From positions 1 through 64,000 of the forward strand of contig NZ_JAAEAA010000013.1 in NCBI RefSeq assembly GCF_010119545.1: a stretch of DNA of 64,000 nucleotides, written 5' to 3'. The translations under genes and the position numbers were made by a program. Under the pieces are notes generated by a model that saw nothing but the letters and a program-made list of their open reading frames with translations, ran no database searches and was not told where the DNA came from. This DNA is from Pontibacter fetidus. Lineage in GTDB: Bacteria > Bacteroidota > Bacteroidia > Cytophagales > Hymenobacteraceae. Positions 54,157 to 62,879 of this stretch are shown one piece after another (the stretch's first letter is position 1; every line of letters starts with the position of its first letter).

Positions 54157-55203
54157 ATGAAATTATCAGAATTTAAGTTTGATCTGCCGGAAGAGCTCCT
54201 GGCTACGCACCCAACCGAAAACCGCGATGAGTCGCGCATGATGGTACTGCACCGCGATACAGGTAAGATCGAGCACCGTATTTTTAAAGATATACTGGAG
54301 TATTTTGACGACGGCGACGTGATGGTTGTGAATGATACCAAAGTGTTTCCGGCCCGCCTTTACGGCAACAAAGAGAAAACCGGCGCTAAAATAGAGGTTT
54401 TCCTGCTGCGCGAACTGAACAAAGATATTCATTTGTGGGATGTGCTGGTTGACCCGGCGCGTAAGATACGTGTAGGCAACAAACTATACTTTGGCGAAAG
54501 CGACCTGGTAGCGGAAGTTATTGATAACACGACATCGCGTGGCCGAACTATAAAATTCCTGTTTGACGGCACAGACGAAGAGTTTTACAAAACTATTAAC
54601 GACCTGGGCGAAACGCCGCTGCCACGCTATATTAAGCGCGAAGCTGAGCCGGAAGACCGTGAGCGTTACCAGACTGTGTATGCCAAAAACGTAGGTGCCG
54701 TAGCTGCGCCAACTGCCGGCCTGCACTTTACCAGAGAAGTACTGAAGCGCCTGGAGATAAAAGGGGTAGATATAGCGCCTCTTACGCTACACGTTGGGTT
54801 GGGTACATTCCGCCCGGTTGATGTGGAAGACCTGACCAAGCACAAAATGGACTCTGAGAACTTTAGTGTTCCTGCTGAAACATCGGATATGGTGAACAAG
54901 GCGTTGGATAACAAGAAGCGTGTTTGTGCTATAGGTACAACTACCATGCGTGCACTGGAGTCTTCGGTATCGGCGAGCAACCGCCTGAAGCCAAACGAAG
55001 GCTGGACAGACCGTTTCATCTTCCCTCCATACGATTTCAAGATAGCGAACGCACTGGTTACCAACTTCCATATGCCGGAAAGCACCCTGCTGATGATGAC
55101 AGCTGCTTTTGGGGGTTACGAACTGGTAATGAAAGCCTATGAAGAAGCCGTAAAAGAGAAATACCGTTTCTTCAGCTACGGCGACGTAATGCTGATTTTG
55201 TAA
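54157..55203 (+). CDS. queA: S-adenosylmethionine:tRNA ribosyltransferase-isomerase
   Basis: 348 residues. The start [63 protein letters not shown] and FITNFHxPESTLLM-type block ([20 protein letters not shown]) are all diagnostic of QueA. It transfers the ribosyl part of SAM to 7-aminomethyl-7-deazaguanine in tRNA, forming epoxyqueuosine. A TAAATTTG box (54035-54042) lies 115 bp upstream, and a strong terminator follows. Other queuosine genes are not in the window. Confidence 0.96.
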   Translation: MKLSEFKFDLPEELLATHPTENRDESRMMVLHRDTGKIEHRIFKDILEYFDDGDVMVVNDTKVFPARLYGNKEKTGAKIEVFLLRELNKDIHLWDVLVDPARKIRVGNKLYFGESDLVAEVIDNTTSRGRTIKFLFDGTDEEFYKTINDLGETPLPRYIKREAEPEDRERYQTVYAKNVGAVAAPTAGLHFTREVLKRLEIKGVDIAPLTLHVGLGTFRPVDVEDLTKHKMDSENFSVPAETSDMVNKALDNKKRVCAIGTTTMRALESSVSASNRLKPNEGWTDRFIFPPYDFKIANALVTNFHMPESTLLMMTAAFGGYELVMKAYEEAVKEKYRFFSYGDVMLIL

Positions 55204-55225
55204 GGATAAGCTGCTTATAAAGTAT

Positions 55226-55258
55226 AAAAAGCCCCGACTGCAAAGTCGGGGCTTTTTT
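55226..55258 (+). terminator. Terminator after queA
   Basis: AGCCCCGACT (55230-55239) pairs with AGTCGGGGCT (55244-55253), followed by TTTTTT. Confidence 0.92.
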
Positions 55259-55389
55259 ATTGCGGATCGTTGAATTGTTGGATCAGCTATAGTTAAGACG
55301 CAAAGTATTGCGTCTCTACATCTTCTAATTTTTCTAACTCATCCATCTTTAACTCCTAAACTCTTTAATTCCTAAACTATAAATCTTTT

Positions 55390-55397
55390 TAACTTTG
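55390..55397 (+). promoter_or_regulatory. -7 box just before ispD
   Basis: TAACTTTG matches TAnnTTTG and ends 6 bp before the ATG at 55404, so the message would be nearly leaderless. No clear -33 element. Confidence 0.35.
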
Positions 55398-55403
55398 CTC
55401 CTT

Positions 55404-56087
55404 ATGGCGCAAGAACTCCCAGAATATGCGATTATAGTTGCCGGCGGCTCGGGCAGCCGGATGCAGCACGATACTCCTAAGCAGTTTATACCTGTAGCTG
55501 GAAAGCCGATACTAATGCATACGATAGAACGCTTTTACAACTATAGCCCAACTATACGGCTGATTGTGGTATTGCCTAAAGAACAGCTGGAAACCTGGCG
55601 TGAGTTGTGTAAAACGTACAGCTTTACTATTTTCCATATGACGGTGCCGGGTGGTGCTTCGCGCTTCGAGTCTGTGAAAAATGGCTTAGGTGCTGTAATG
55701 GGAAATGGTTTGGTAGCCGTGCATGATGGCGTTCGCCCGTTTGTGGAGGTTGAAACTATAAAAGCTGCTTTTGAGGCCGCTGCAAACTATGGCAGTGGCG
55801 TGGTAGTGGTATCACCAAAGGATTCTATTCGCGAACTGATTTCGAAAGGAAGTATATCTGTGCCGCGTGCCAACTATAAACTGGTACAAACCCCGCAGGT
55901 ATTTACAGCAGAAATTCTTAAAAAAGCCTACGAGCAGCACGACCAGGGTTACTTTACCGACGATGCCTCGGTAGTAGAAAGTATAGGCGAGAAAATTACA
56001 TTGGTAGAAGGCAGCTACCGCAATATAAAAATCACAACTCCCGAAGATCTGATATTAGCTGAAGCTTTTGCCAAAGAACAACTATAG
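55404..56087 (+). CDS. ispD: 2-C-methyl-D-erythritol 4-phosphate cytidylyltransferase
   Basis: 227 residues from the ATG at 55404; a TTG three codons upstream lies in the promoter box and is rejected. Nucleotide-binding motif VAGGSGSRMQHDTPKQFIPVAGKPILMHTIE, VAVHDGVRPFV and the end ITTPEDLILAEAF are family signatures. It forms CDP-methylerythritol in the non-mevalonate isoprenoid pathway. The last codons are CAA CTA TAG; the CTATAG (56082-56087) is read on the other strand as the last codons of the convergent ABC ATPase gene. Confidence 0.96.
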   Translation: MAQELPEYAIIVAGGSGSRMQHDTPKQFIPVAGKPILMHTIERFYNYSPTIRLIVVLPKEQLETWRELCKTYSFTIFHMTVPGGASRFESVKNGLGAVMGNGLVAVHDGVRPFVEVETIKAAFEAAANYGSGVVVVSPKDSIRELISKGSISVPRANYKLVQTPQVFTAEILKKAYEQHDQGYFTDDASVVESIGEKITLVEGSYRNIKITTPEDLILAEAFAKEQL

Positions 56088-56813
56088 TATAACTGGTCGG
56101 CCAGCTTCCAAAAAAGCCTGGTTCTCTAAAACAGTATCCGGGGAGATAACCTCTAATATTGGTTCTGGCTTAGAAAGGTTTAACAAGTAGCCTTCCATCG
56201 TCGTCAGGTTGTGCAGGTCGTGTGTAATACAAAGCACAGTTTTCTGATTTTCGTGTACCCAGCTTTGCAGCAGCTTAAATACCTTGTTCTTATAGTATAC
56301 ATCCAGTTGCTGCGTGGGCTCATCCAGCAGGTTTATAGCTGCGTCCTGCAGCATCAATTGCGCCAACCATACCAACTGTTGTTCCCCGCCTGAAAGGGTT
56401 GTAAAGTCGTGGTCCTGCAGGTGGGTGAGTTGTAGTTGCGCCAGTACCTGAGCGGCGGTATCGTAATCCTGGGTAGTGTAATCTTCAAAAAAGCGCTTCT
56501 TCCGGAACAGGCCCATTACCACCAGGTCTAGCACTTTTATAGAGAAAGAAACTGTATTGCGTTGCGGCAGGTAAGAAAGTATGCCTTGCTTGGTGGCCAG
56601 CGGCAGGGTTTTAAGGTCGTGGCCTTTTATATGCAGTTGTCCCTGGTAAGCTACCTTTTGCTGAAAGGTTTTGAAGAAGGTGGTTTTGCCCGCACCGTTG
56701 TGGCCGATGATGGCGACAAACGTTGGGGCAGGTATAGAAAAAGAAAGGTTGCGGATAAGAGTACGCGACTCATAACCCGCAACCAGATTTTTTACTTCAA
56801 CGATGTTATTCAA
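56082..56813 (-). CDS. ABC transporter ATP-binding protein, FepC/HmuV-like
   Basis: 243 residues. Walker A GHNGAGKTT (about 37-45), Q-loop YLPQRN, signature LSGGEQQLVWLAQLM, Walker B INLLDEPTQQLD and switch His in CITHDLHNL. The sequence most resembles ATPases that power iron-siderophore, haem or B12 importers (family FecCD). No permease or binding-protein gene is adjacent, so its partners must be elsewhere. It ends ATA CTA TAG, sharing the six bases of its Leu-stop with ispD. Confidence 0.88.
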   Translation of the reverse strand: MNNIVEVKNLVAGYESRTLIRNLSFSIPAPTFVAIIGHNGAGKTTFFKTFQQKVAYQGQLHIKGHDLKTLPLATKQGILSYLPQRNTVSFSIKVLDLVVMGLFRKKRFFEDYTTQDYDTAAQVLAQLQLTHLQDHDFTTLSGGEQQLVWLAQLMLQDAAINLLDEPTQQLDVYYKNKVFKLLQSWVHENQKTVLCITHDLHNLTTMEGYLLNLSKPEPILEVISPDTVLENQAFLEAGRPVIL

Positions 56814-56900
56814 TGATTAATTACTAATGATGAATGAATAATGAGTAAGCTTTAAAGCTATTGGCAATTATTCATTATTCATTACCAATTATTCATTATT
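56812..56900. repeat. AT-rich inverted-repeat element (ATTCATTATTCAT type)
   Basis: ATGATGAATGAATAATGA (56827-56844) is answered by repeated ATTATTCATTATTCATT (from about 56870) and ATTATTCATTATTAAT (56888-56903), similar to 38044-38189. It fills the gap between two minus-strand genes. Confidence 0.5.
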
Positions 56901-57120
56901 AATATTCGTCTTCGTTAAACATGAAGTCTTCCTTGGTAGGATAGTCAGGCCAGATCTCTTCGATGTTCTCGTAAGGCTGTCCGTCATCTTCAAGGGCCTG
57001 CAGGTTTTCTACTACCTCCATAGGTGCTCCAGAGCGAATTGAGTAATCAATTAACTCATCTTTAGTTGCTGGCCAGGGTGCGTCCTCCAGGTATGATGCT
57101 AATTCAAGTGTCCAGTACAT
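56899..57120 (-). CDS. Small acidic DUF2795 protein
   Basis: 73 residues, no signal or membrane segment. TKDELIDYSIRSGAPMEVVENLQALEDDGQPY is the DUF2795 core (helix, Gly-Ala, helix, L-x-x-L), and WPDYPTKEDFMFNEDEY is a strongly acidic tail. Cytoplasmic, function unknown. A CAAAAGTA on the plus strand (57167-57174), i.e. a TAnnTTTG-type box on the minus strand, lies 47 bp upstream. Confidence 0.8.
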   Translation of the reverse strand: MYWTLELASYLEDAPWPATKDELIDYSIRSGAPMEVVENLQALEDDGQPYENIEEIWPDYPTKEDFMFNEDEY

Positions 57121-57346
57121 AGTATGTGTCTCCTTAACTAATTGTTGGCTATTTTAGATTGGTTTGCAAAAGTATAAATAAATATAAAAACAAAAATTTA
57201 TACTTTAAAAAATTGCTTTTTTATTTGTTTTTAACAACACAACGCAAAACGTATACAAATGTTCAGGATGAAGTGCTAAAATTTAAAATGCAGGCATAAA
57301 TTAGTAACAAAAGCTGTACGGCTACCTATAAAAGCGCTTTGGCAAC

Positions 57347-57373
57347 AAAAAAGCCTGCGCGTGGCAGGCTTTA
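57347..57373 (-). terminator. Terminator after the DUF349 gene
   Basis: AAGCCTGC (57351-57358) pairs with GCAGGCTT (57364-57371), with a T-run on the minus strand. A CTATAG lies just outside. Confidence 0.85.
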
Positions 57374-57392
57374 AAGTATAGCTATAGTTTGG

Positions 57393-58712
57393 TTAAGCGT
57401 TGTTGCTATAAGCCCCCAACTTCTCTTTAAACCCTTCTATCAGTTGCTGTTTGGTGTTTATCTTCCGCTTAAAGTTACGGATCTTACCCTGCAGCATACT
57501 ACGGAAGGTGTCGTTGCTTGGCGAGTCGCTCAGTTTATCCAGGTTATCTTCCAGCACTTCCAGCTCGCTTTTATCTGATTTTATAAAATCCTTCAGCGCG
57601 TTGATGCGGGCATTAAGGCCATCTGCTTCGCTTAGCTTTTCGTTGCTGGCCTGCTGGCGTTTTCGGATGTAGTGCTCCAGGCTGCTGGTTTCAAATATCC
57701 GGTCGCAGGCTTTTATAAACTGTTCCCACACCTGGTCTGATACAGACGGATGCACCGGGCCTACTTTTTTCCATTCGGCCTGCAGTTCCTTGGCGCGACG
57801 TACGGCATCGTTCAGGTTATGCTGCTCCAGCAAACCGTTGGCTTCGTCTACCAGCTGCTTTTTCTTTTCGTAGTTAGTGTCGTAAAACTGCTCGCGCGAT
57901 GCATTCTTTTCGCTGTTAATCTTCACCTTCAGGCGCTCAAAAAAGTGGTTATGCGCTTTACGGAAGTCAGTCCATAGTTTGCTGGTAACTTTGCGCGGCA
58001 GGCTGCTGTCTATGTCTTTCCACTGGTTCTGCAATTGCTTTAGCTTGGCTGTTGTGTTTTCCCAGTCGTCGGAGTTCTGCAGCGCTATCGATTGCCTGAT
58101 CAGGTCTTTATACTTGTCGTATGCGTGGTTCTGCATACGCTTCTTGTCTTCAAAGAAGTTCTTTTTGCGCTCAAAAAACGCCTCTATCGGGGCTTTAAAG
58201 CGTTCCTCAATTTCTTCGGTCAGTTCCTTGTCTACAGGGCCGGTCTTTATCCAGGTGGCGCGCAGTTCTTTTAGTTGGTCCGATGCTTCTTTCCATTCAA
58301 TACTCTCCTGCAGTGCTTCGGCCTGTTGTATCAGCCCTATTTTAATGGCCAGGTTCTTCTCCCGGTTCTGCTTTATCGTTTCGTTAATGTTTTCTTCGGC
58401 CTTACTCAGGGTATGAAACATTACTTCAAAATCGCCAAGGGCATCGTACTCGCCCACCTGCTCTTTCATATGAAGCACTTTCATCAGAAAAGACCCCTTG
58501 TTCTCAGATGACGCAATTCGCTCCAACAGGGAGTTCACTTTTTCACGGAACATTTCAAAACGTCTCGCAAAGTATACTAAGGAGTCGTTCTCAGATTCTT
58601 TTACATCGCCAACCTGGCGGGCAGGGTAGTTCATGAAGGGTTTCAGCCACACCTGCTGGTCCTGAATAAAGCCATATTTCTTGGCTTCTTCCAATAGATC
58701 GTTGTTTTCCAT
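57393..58712 (-). CDS. DUF349 repeat protein
   Basis: 439 residues, almost wholly helical and rich in K/E/Q. At least four DUF349 units of about 70 residues are visible, each with W-[K/R]-x-x-G-x-V-type spacing: LRATWIKTGPVDKELTEEIEERF, LQNQWKDIDSSLPRKVTSKLWTDF, LQAEWKKVGPVHPSVSDQVWEQF, and a degenerate first unit. A C-terminal coiled coil (SELEVLEDNLDKLSD) follows. Cytoplasmic, role unknown in Bacteroidota. It is divergent from ettA with 335 bp between the start codons, a gap in which I see no gene. Confidence 0.9.
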   Translation of the reverse strand: MENNDLLEEAKKYGFIQDQQVWLKPFMNYPARQVGDVKESENDSLVYFARRFEMFREKVNSLLERIASSENKGSFLMKVLHMKEQVGEYDALGDFEVMFHTLSKAEENINETIKQNREKNLAIKIGLIQQAEALQESIEWKEASDQLKELRATWIKTGPVDKELTEEIEERFKAPIEAFFERKKNFFEDKKRMQNHAYDKYKDLIRQSIALQNSDDWENTTAKLKQLQNQWKDIDSSLPRKVTSKLWTDFRKAHNHFFERLKVKINSEKNASREQFYDTNYEKKKQLVDEANGLLEQHNLNDAVRRAKELQAEWKKVGPVHPSVSDQVWEQFIKACDRIFETSSLEHYIRKRQQASNEKLSEADGLNARINALKDFIKSDKSELEVLEDNLDKLSDSPSNDTFRSMLQGKIRNFKRKINTKQQLIEGFKEKLGAYSNNA

Positions 58713-59047
58713 TTGACTGGATCGGGTTTTGCGTCAAAAAATAGGGTAAGGCACTTTTTAAACTAACTTTAGCATACGCAGCTTTAACTTAAGCGTTATA
58801 TGAGCGCATCCGTAAAACAGATGGCACAAACAGTTTGCAGGCGAAGCTGGTTGCAAAGCAAGTATAAGTATACTAAACCCAACAGTATTTTACAAGTTTA
58901 ACGATTTCGTGGCAATATTCTGAGGGGTAAATGCATGAAATTTTACGATATTTGTATTTAATCTGAAAACGAAAACGATGGCAGCCTGCTGTTTGAAAAA
59001 GCAGATTTGCCACTTTCCGGAACGTATAAACCTGACAGAACGATAGC

Positions 59048-60718
59048 ATGAGCAACGAAAAGATCATTTTCTCGATGGCCGGGGTAAGTAAAGTTTACCC
59101 TCCGCAAAAACAAGTACTTAAAAATATTTACCTCTCTTTTTTCTATGGCGCTAAAATTGGCGTGCTGGGTCTTAACGGTTCTGGTAAGTCTAGCTTGCTG
59201 AAGATAATTGCAGGAGTTGATAAGCAGATACAGGGCGAAGTAGTCTGGAGCCCGGGTTACACAGTAGGTTACCTGGAGCAGGAACCGCAACTGGACCCAA
59301 CCAAAACTGTGCGCGAAGTGGTGGAAGAAGGCGTAAGCGAAGTGGTGGCTTTGTTGAAGGAATTTGACGAGATCAACATGAAGTTTGGCGAAGAGATGAC
59401 TGACGATGAGATGAATAAGCTTATCGAGCGCCAGGGTGTAGTGCAGGAAAAACTGGACCACCACAACGCCTGGGAACTGGACAACCGCCTGGAGCGCGCC
59501 ATGGACGCCTTAAGAACGCCGCCTGAAGATGCTATAATCGGTAACCTGAGTGGTGGTGAGAAGCGCCGTGTAGCACTATGCCGTTTGCTATTGCAGGAGC
59601 CCGATGTACTGTTACTGGATGAGCCTACCAACCACCTGGATGCTGAATCAGTAGACTGGCTGGAGCAGCACTTAAAGCAGTATAAAGGTACCGTAATTGC
59701 CGTAACCCACGACCGTTACTTCCTGGATAATGTGGCTGGCTGGATACTGGAACTGGACCGTGGCGAAGGTATTCCGTGGAAAGGTAACTATAGCAGCTGG
59801 CTAGAACAGAAATCTAACCGTCTGGCACAGGAAGAAAAGACCGAAAGCAAGCGTCAGAAAACATTACAGCGCGAGTTGGAGTGGGTTAAGATGGCGCCCA
59901 AAGCACGCCATGCCAAGTCTAAAGCGCGTATCAGCCAGTATGATAAACTAGCCGGCGAAGATGCCAAACAGAAAGAAGATAAACTGGAGCTATTTATTCC
60001 GGACGGCCCGCGTCTGGGTGCTCAGGTTATCGATGCGCACAACATCAGCAAAGCTTATGGTGATAAATTACTGTTCGAGAACCTGAACTTCTCGCTGCCG
60101 CAAGGTGGTATAGTTGGTATCATTGGTCCAAACGGTGCTGGTAAAACTACTTTGTTTAAACTGATAACAGGCCAGGAGAAACCAGATGCCGGTGACTTTA
60201 CAGTGGGCTCTACAGTGCAGATTTCGTATGTAGACCAGGAGCATGCCCAGCTTGACCCTAATAAATCTGTATTCGAGGTGATATCGGGTGGTACGGAGCA
60301 CATGATGATGGCTGGACGCCAGGTAGTTTCCCGGGCTTATGTAAGCAAATTTAACTTTACGGGAGGCGACCAGGAAAAGAAAGTAGCCAACCTGTCGGGT
60401 GGTGAGCGAAACCGTGTGCACCTGGCTATGACGCTGAAAGAAGGCGGAAACTTGCTGCTACTCGATGAGCCAACCAACGACCTGGACGTGAACGCGATCC
60501 GTGCGCTGGAAGATGCCCTGGAGAACTTTGCAGGTTGCGCTGTAATCATCTCACACGACCGTTGGTTCCTTGACCGTATCTGTACGCACATCCTGGCCTT
60601 TGAAGGCGACTCGCAGGTTTGCTGGTTTGAAGGTAACTACACCGATTACGAAGAGAACAAGAAGAAGCGCATGGGCGATGTTGAGCCAAAGCGTATCCGT
60701 TATAAGAAGCTGGTATAA
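59048..60718 (+). CDS. ettA: Energy-dependent translational throttle protein EttA (ABC-F)
   Basis: 556 residues, the usual EttA length. Two ABC domains: Walker [10 protein letters not shown] and GPNGAGKTT; signatures [17 protein letters not shown] and [17 protein letters not shown]; Walker [12 protein letters not shown] and [11 protein letters not shown]. Between them is the arm/linker with [21 protein letters not shown]. The start [19 protein letters not shown] fits the family. EttA binds the ribosomal E site and gates the first translation step according to energy level. Ends in a strong terminator. Confidence 0.96.
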   Translation: MSNEKIIFSMAGVSKVYPPQKQVLKNIYLSFFYGAKIGVLGLNGSGKSSLLKIIAGVDKQIQGEVVWSPGYTVGYLEQEPQLDPTKTVREVVEEGVSEVVALLKEFDEINMKFGEEMTDDEMNKLIERQGVVQEKLDHHNAWELDNRLERAMDALRTPPEDAIIGNLSGGEKRRVALCRLLLQEPDVLLLDEPTNHLDAESVDWLEQHLKQYKGTVIAVTHDRYFLDNVAGWILELDRGEGIPWKGNYSSWLEQKSNRLAQEEKTESKRQKTLQRELEWVKMAPKARHAKSKARISQYDKLAGEDAKQKEDKLELFIPDGPRLGAQVIDAHNISKAYGDKLLFENLNFSLPQGGIVGIIGPNGAGKTTLFKLITGQEKPDAGDFTVGSTVQISYVDQEHAQLDPNKSVFEVISGGTEHMMMAGRQVVSRAYVSKFNFTGGDQEKKVANLSGGERNRVHLAMTLKEGGNLLLLDEPTNDLDVNAIRALEDALENFAGCAVIISHDRWFLDRICTHILAFEGDSQVCWFEGNYTDYEENKKKRMGDVEPKRIRYKKLV

Positions 60719-60738
60719 AACAGTTTTATATACTTTAT

Positions 60739-60777
60739 AAAAAAGGCTTGTTGCAGATTTTGCAGCAAGCCTTTTTC
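60739..60777 (+). terminator. Terminator after ettA
   Basis: AAAAGGCTTGTTGCA pairs with TGCAGCAAGCCTTTT with one G-U, followed by TTTTT. Confidence 0.92.
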
Positions 60778-60998
60778 TTTTTCATCGCCTGAGATCAAGC
60801 CAATTAAATGAATTCTTATTTAACCTGAGCAACTATAAAAAAAGCTGTTTTTAGGTCTTAAATTGAATTTTTTAAATTAAATATTGTTTGTTTTTGGGTT
60901 ATTTTATCTTGTGTTAACAAATCGGTAACAACGCTCGTAGCCTATAATACAAAGACAGCCAAAGGGATAAATCAGTGTTTAACGATTAAAGGTTGTTT

Positions 60999-61097
60999 AT
61001 GATGAAAAATGTTTACCACAATCAAGATGAGTTAGCTTACTGGATCATTGCAGGATACTTCGCAGTTGTTGGAGTAGTGGCAATGCTGGTTTCTTAA
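60999..61097 (+). CDS. 32-residue single-span membrane peptide
   Basis: ATG ATG at 60999/61002 opens a 32-codon frame ending TAA at 61095-61097, directly followed by a perfect 13-bp terminator hairpin (61121-61152). The peptide has a polar start (MMKNVYHNQDELAYW) and a hydrophobic run IIAGYFAVVGVVAMLVS, i.e. one membrane segment with the N-terminus polar. The 280-bp leader before it is AT-rich and gene-free. The tight terminator and clean hydrophobic pattern support a real gene; no known family is recognised. Confidence 0.6.
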   Translation: MMKNVYHNQDELAYWIIAGYFAVVGVVAMLVS

Positions 61098-61120
61098 GTT
61101 AATCGTTCCTTAACGGAAAC

Positions 61121-61152
61121 ACAAAAGCCGCACCCGTAAGTGCGGCTTTTGT
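61121..61152. terminator. Bidirectional terminator, small peptide / serine hydrolase
   Basis: Perfect 13-bp stem ACAAAAGCCGCAC (61121-61133) / GTGCGGCTTTTGT (61140-61152). Confidence 0.92.
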
Positions 61153-61179
61153 GTTTATAGTTACCTGTAAGGTTATTAG

Positions 61180-62751
61180 TTACTTTACACGCTCAAACTT
61201 CAGCTCATCAAAGTGGAAATCCGGGTTGTCAGAATCTATGCGCATCTGGCTTATAGTTCCGTCCGGGCCAACTAAGAACCGCACTTTTGTAGGTGTCAGC
61301 AATGCGAAATCGTTTTTCCAGTCCAGGTCAAAAATATCGTGCTGCCAGTGGGTAAGCGTACCTCCTAATGCCTGCGCTGGTACCAACTGTAGATCCAGTT
61401 TGCCGTCTTTTATAGTTACAGTAGCATTACCGTATAGCTGGCTGTAGTAGGTGCCCGTATAAGCGCTCAGGTCCATGGTTGGTTTGCTTTTGCGCTTTTT
61501 CTCTTTCGGGGCTTTGGCTTGCGTTTCGGCTTGTGCTTTTTTCGCTTTTGCCATCATATCCAACGTAACCTGGCTCCAGTCTTTGCCATGCTGCACACCA
61601 AAAAACTGGTCTAAGGTATAGTTGGCAATCGGTGTCATAATGCTGCTCATGCTGTTAGTCAATATCACGATGCCCAGTTTCTCTTCAGGAGCCAGTACGG
61701 TACGGCTGTTCATGCCCTCGTGTCCGCCACCATGGTATACCAGTTTGCGGCCTTCGTAATCGCTCACAAACCAACCCAGGCCTGCTGCACTAAAGTGGGT
61801 AGAAGGCATAAACTCTTCAGAGCCTTTAGACACAGGCATGGGGTTGTGGGCCTGCCACATATGGCGGCTGGCATTTTCGCTGAAAATCTTTTTGCCGTTA
61901 TAGGTACCGCGGTTCAGTTGCAGGCGCATCCACTGGGCCTGCTGGGTTACGCTGGTAAAAATGCCGGCAGCCGGATTCCAGTTGTCCCAGGCGGTAAGGA
62001 TGGTAGCTACTGGTTTACCCTCTTTATCAAAACCGTGCGGTGAAGCTACATTCTGCACCCCTTTCAGGTCGTTTACCGAAGTATAAGAACGGGTCATGCC
62101 CAGTGGCTGGAAGAAGGTTTCTTTTATATAGTTTTCCCAGGTCTTGCCAGTTACATTTTCAATCACTTCACCAGCGGTTATAAACATCAGGTTAGAGTAG
62201 CCATAACCATCCCGGAAACCATAATCGGGCTCCAGGTACTGCATTCTCCGGATAATTTCTTCGCGGCTATAGTTGGTGTTGTACCAAAGCAGGTCGCCGC
62301 CAAATGTTCTAAGCCCTGCACGGTGGCTTAGTAAGTCTTCTATAGTCAGGTTTTCGGTAACGTATGGCGAATACATTTTCAGGTATGGGATGTACTTATT
62401 TACCTTGTCTGTCCATTTTATTTTGCCAGCATCAACTAGGGTTGCCAGCGCAGCCGAAGTATAGGCTTTGGAGTTAGACGCGATTCCGAAAAGTGTATTG
62501 GCATCTACTTGCCCGCCTGTTTTGTTGTTAAGTACGCCATAGCCTTTGGCAAATATTACTGAGTCGTTTTTAACGATAGCAATAGCCATTCCCGGCACAT
62601 CCCAGTCTTTTAAAGCTTTTTGGTAGTAAGCATCGAGTTTGGCTATAGTTGCGGCATTATTGTTTTTCTGAGCCAGGGCAGGCTGCAATATAAAGCACAG
62701 CAACAGGCTCAGTAGCAGGAAACTTCTGCGCAAAGTAGTCAGGTTGTTCAT
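61180..62751 (-). CDS. Serine hydrolase, class C beta-lactamase/penicillin-binding fold
   Basis: 523 residues. Signal peptide (...FILQPALAQ), then the beta-lactamase class C fold (about 35-385) with Ser92-x-x-Lys95 (ASNSKAYTS), a Tyr-x-Asn-like YGYSNLMF and HGGGHEGM in place of KTG. A Lys/Ala-rich linker (KKAQAETQAKAPKEKKRKSK) leads to a C-terminal DUF3471-like beta domain (YTGTYYSQLYGNATVTIKDG). Such proteins are often esterases or D-amino-acid peptidases rather than resistance enzymes. Substrate unknown. Confidence 0.9.
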   Translation of the reverse strand: MNNLTTLRRSFLLLSLLLCFILQPALAQKNNNAATIAKLDAYYQKALKDWDVPGMAIAIVKNDSVIFAKGYGVLNNKTGGQVDANTLFGIASNSKAYTSAALATLVDAGKIKWTDKVNKYIPYLKMYSPYVTENLTIEDLLSHRAGLRTFGGDLLWYNTNYSREEIIRRMQYLEPDYGFRDGYGYSNLMFITAGEVIENVTGKTWENYIKETFFQPLGMTRSYTSVNDLKGVQNVASPHGFDKEGKPVATILTAWDNWNPAAGIFTSVTQQAQWMRLQLNRGTYNGKKIFSENASRHMWQAHNPMPVSKGSEEFMPSTHFSAAGLGWFVSDYEGRKLVYHGGGHEGMNSRTVLAPEEKLGIVILTNSMSSIMTPIANYTLDQFFGVQHGKDWSQVTLDMMAKAKKAQAETQAKAPKEKKRKSKPTMDLSAYTGTYYSQLYGNATVTIKDGKLDLQLVPAQALGGTLTHWQHDIFDLDWKNDFALLTPTKVRFLVGPDGTISQMRIDSDNPDFHFDELKFERVK

Positions 62752-62879
62752 AAGGTTTAATAGTATTTTTAAGGTGTAGCAATATAGGGTTTTTTAGATT
62801 GTAAGGGAAATCAGGGGTAGTGTCATTTTGAGGGTAGTGAGATCTGTTTTTTTATGAACTAGCAATGTGTCCAGCTTTT

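Noticed and set aside
58800-58901. 33-codon frame (MSASVKQMAQTVCRR...) before ettA
   Set aside because: There is no hydrophobic span, domain, terminator or clear promoter; composition is like the AT-rich spacer.
61180-62751. Antibiotic-resistance AmpC
   Set aside because: The class C fold is present, but KTG is replaced by HGG and a C-terminal DUF3471-like domain is fused, features of esterase/peptidase relatives.
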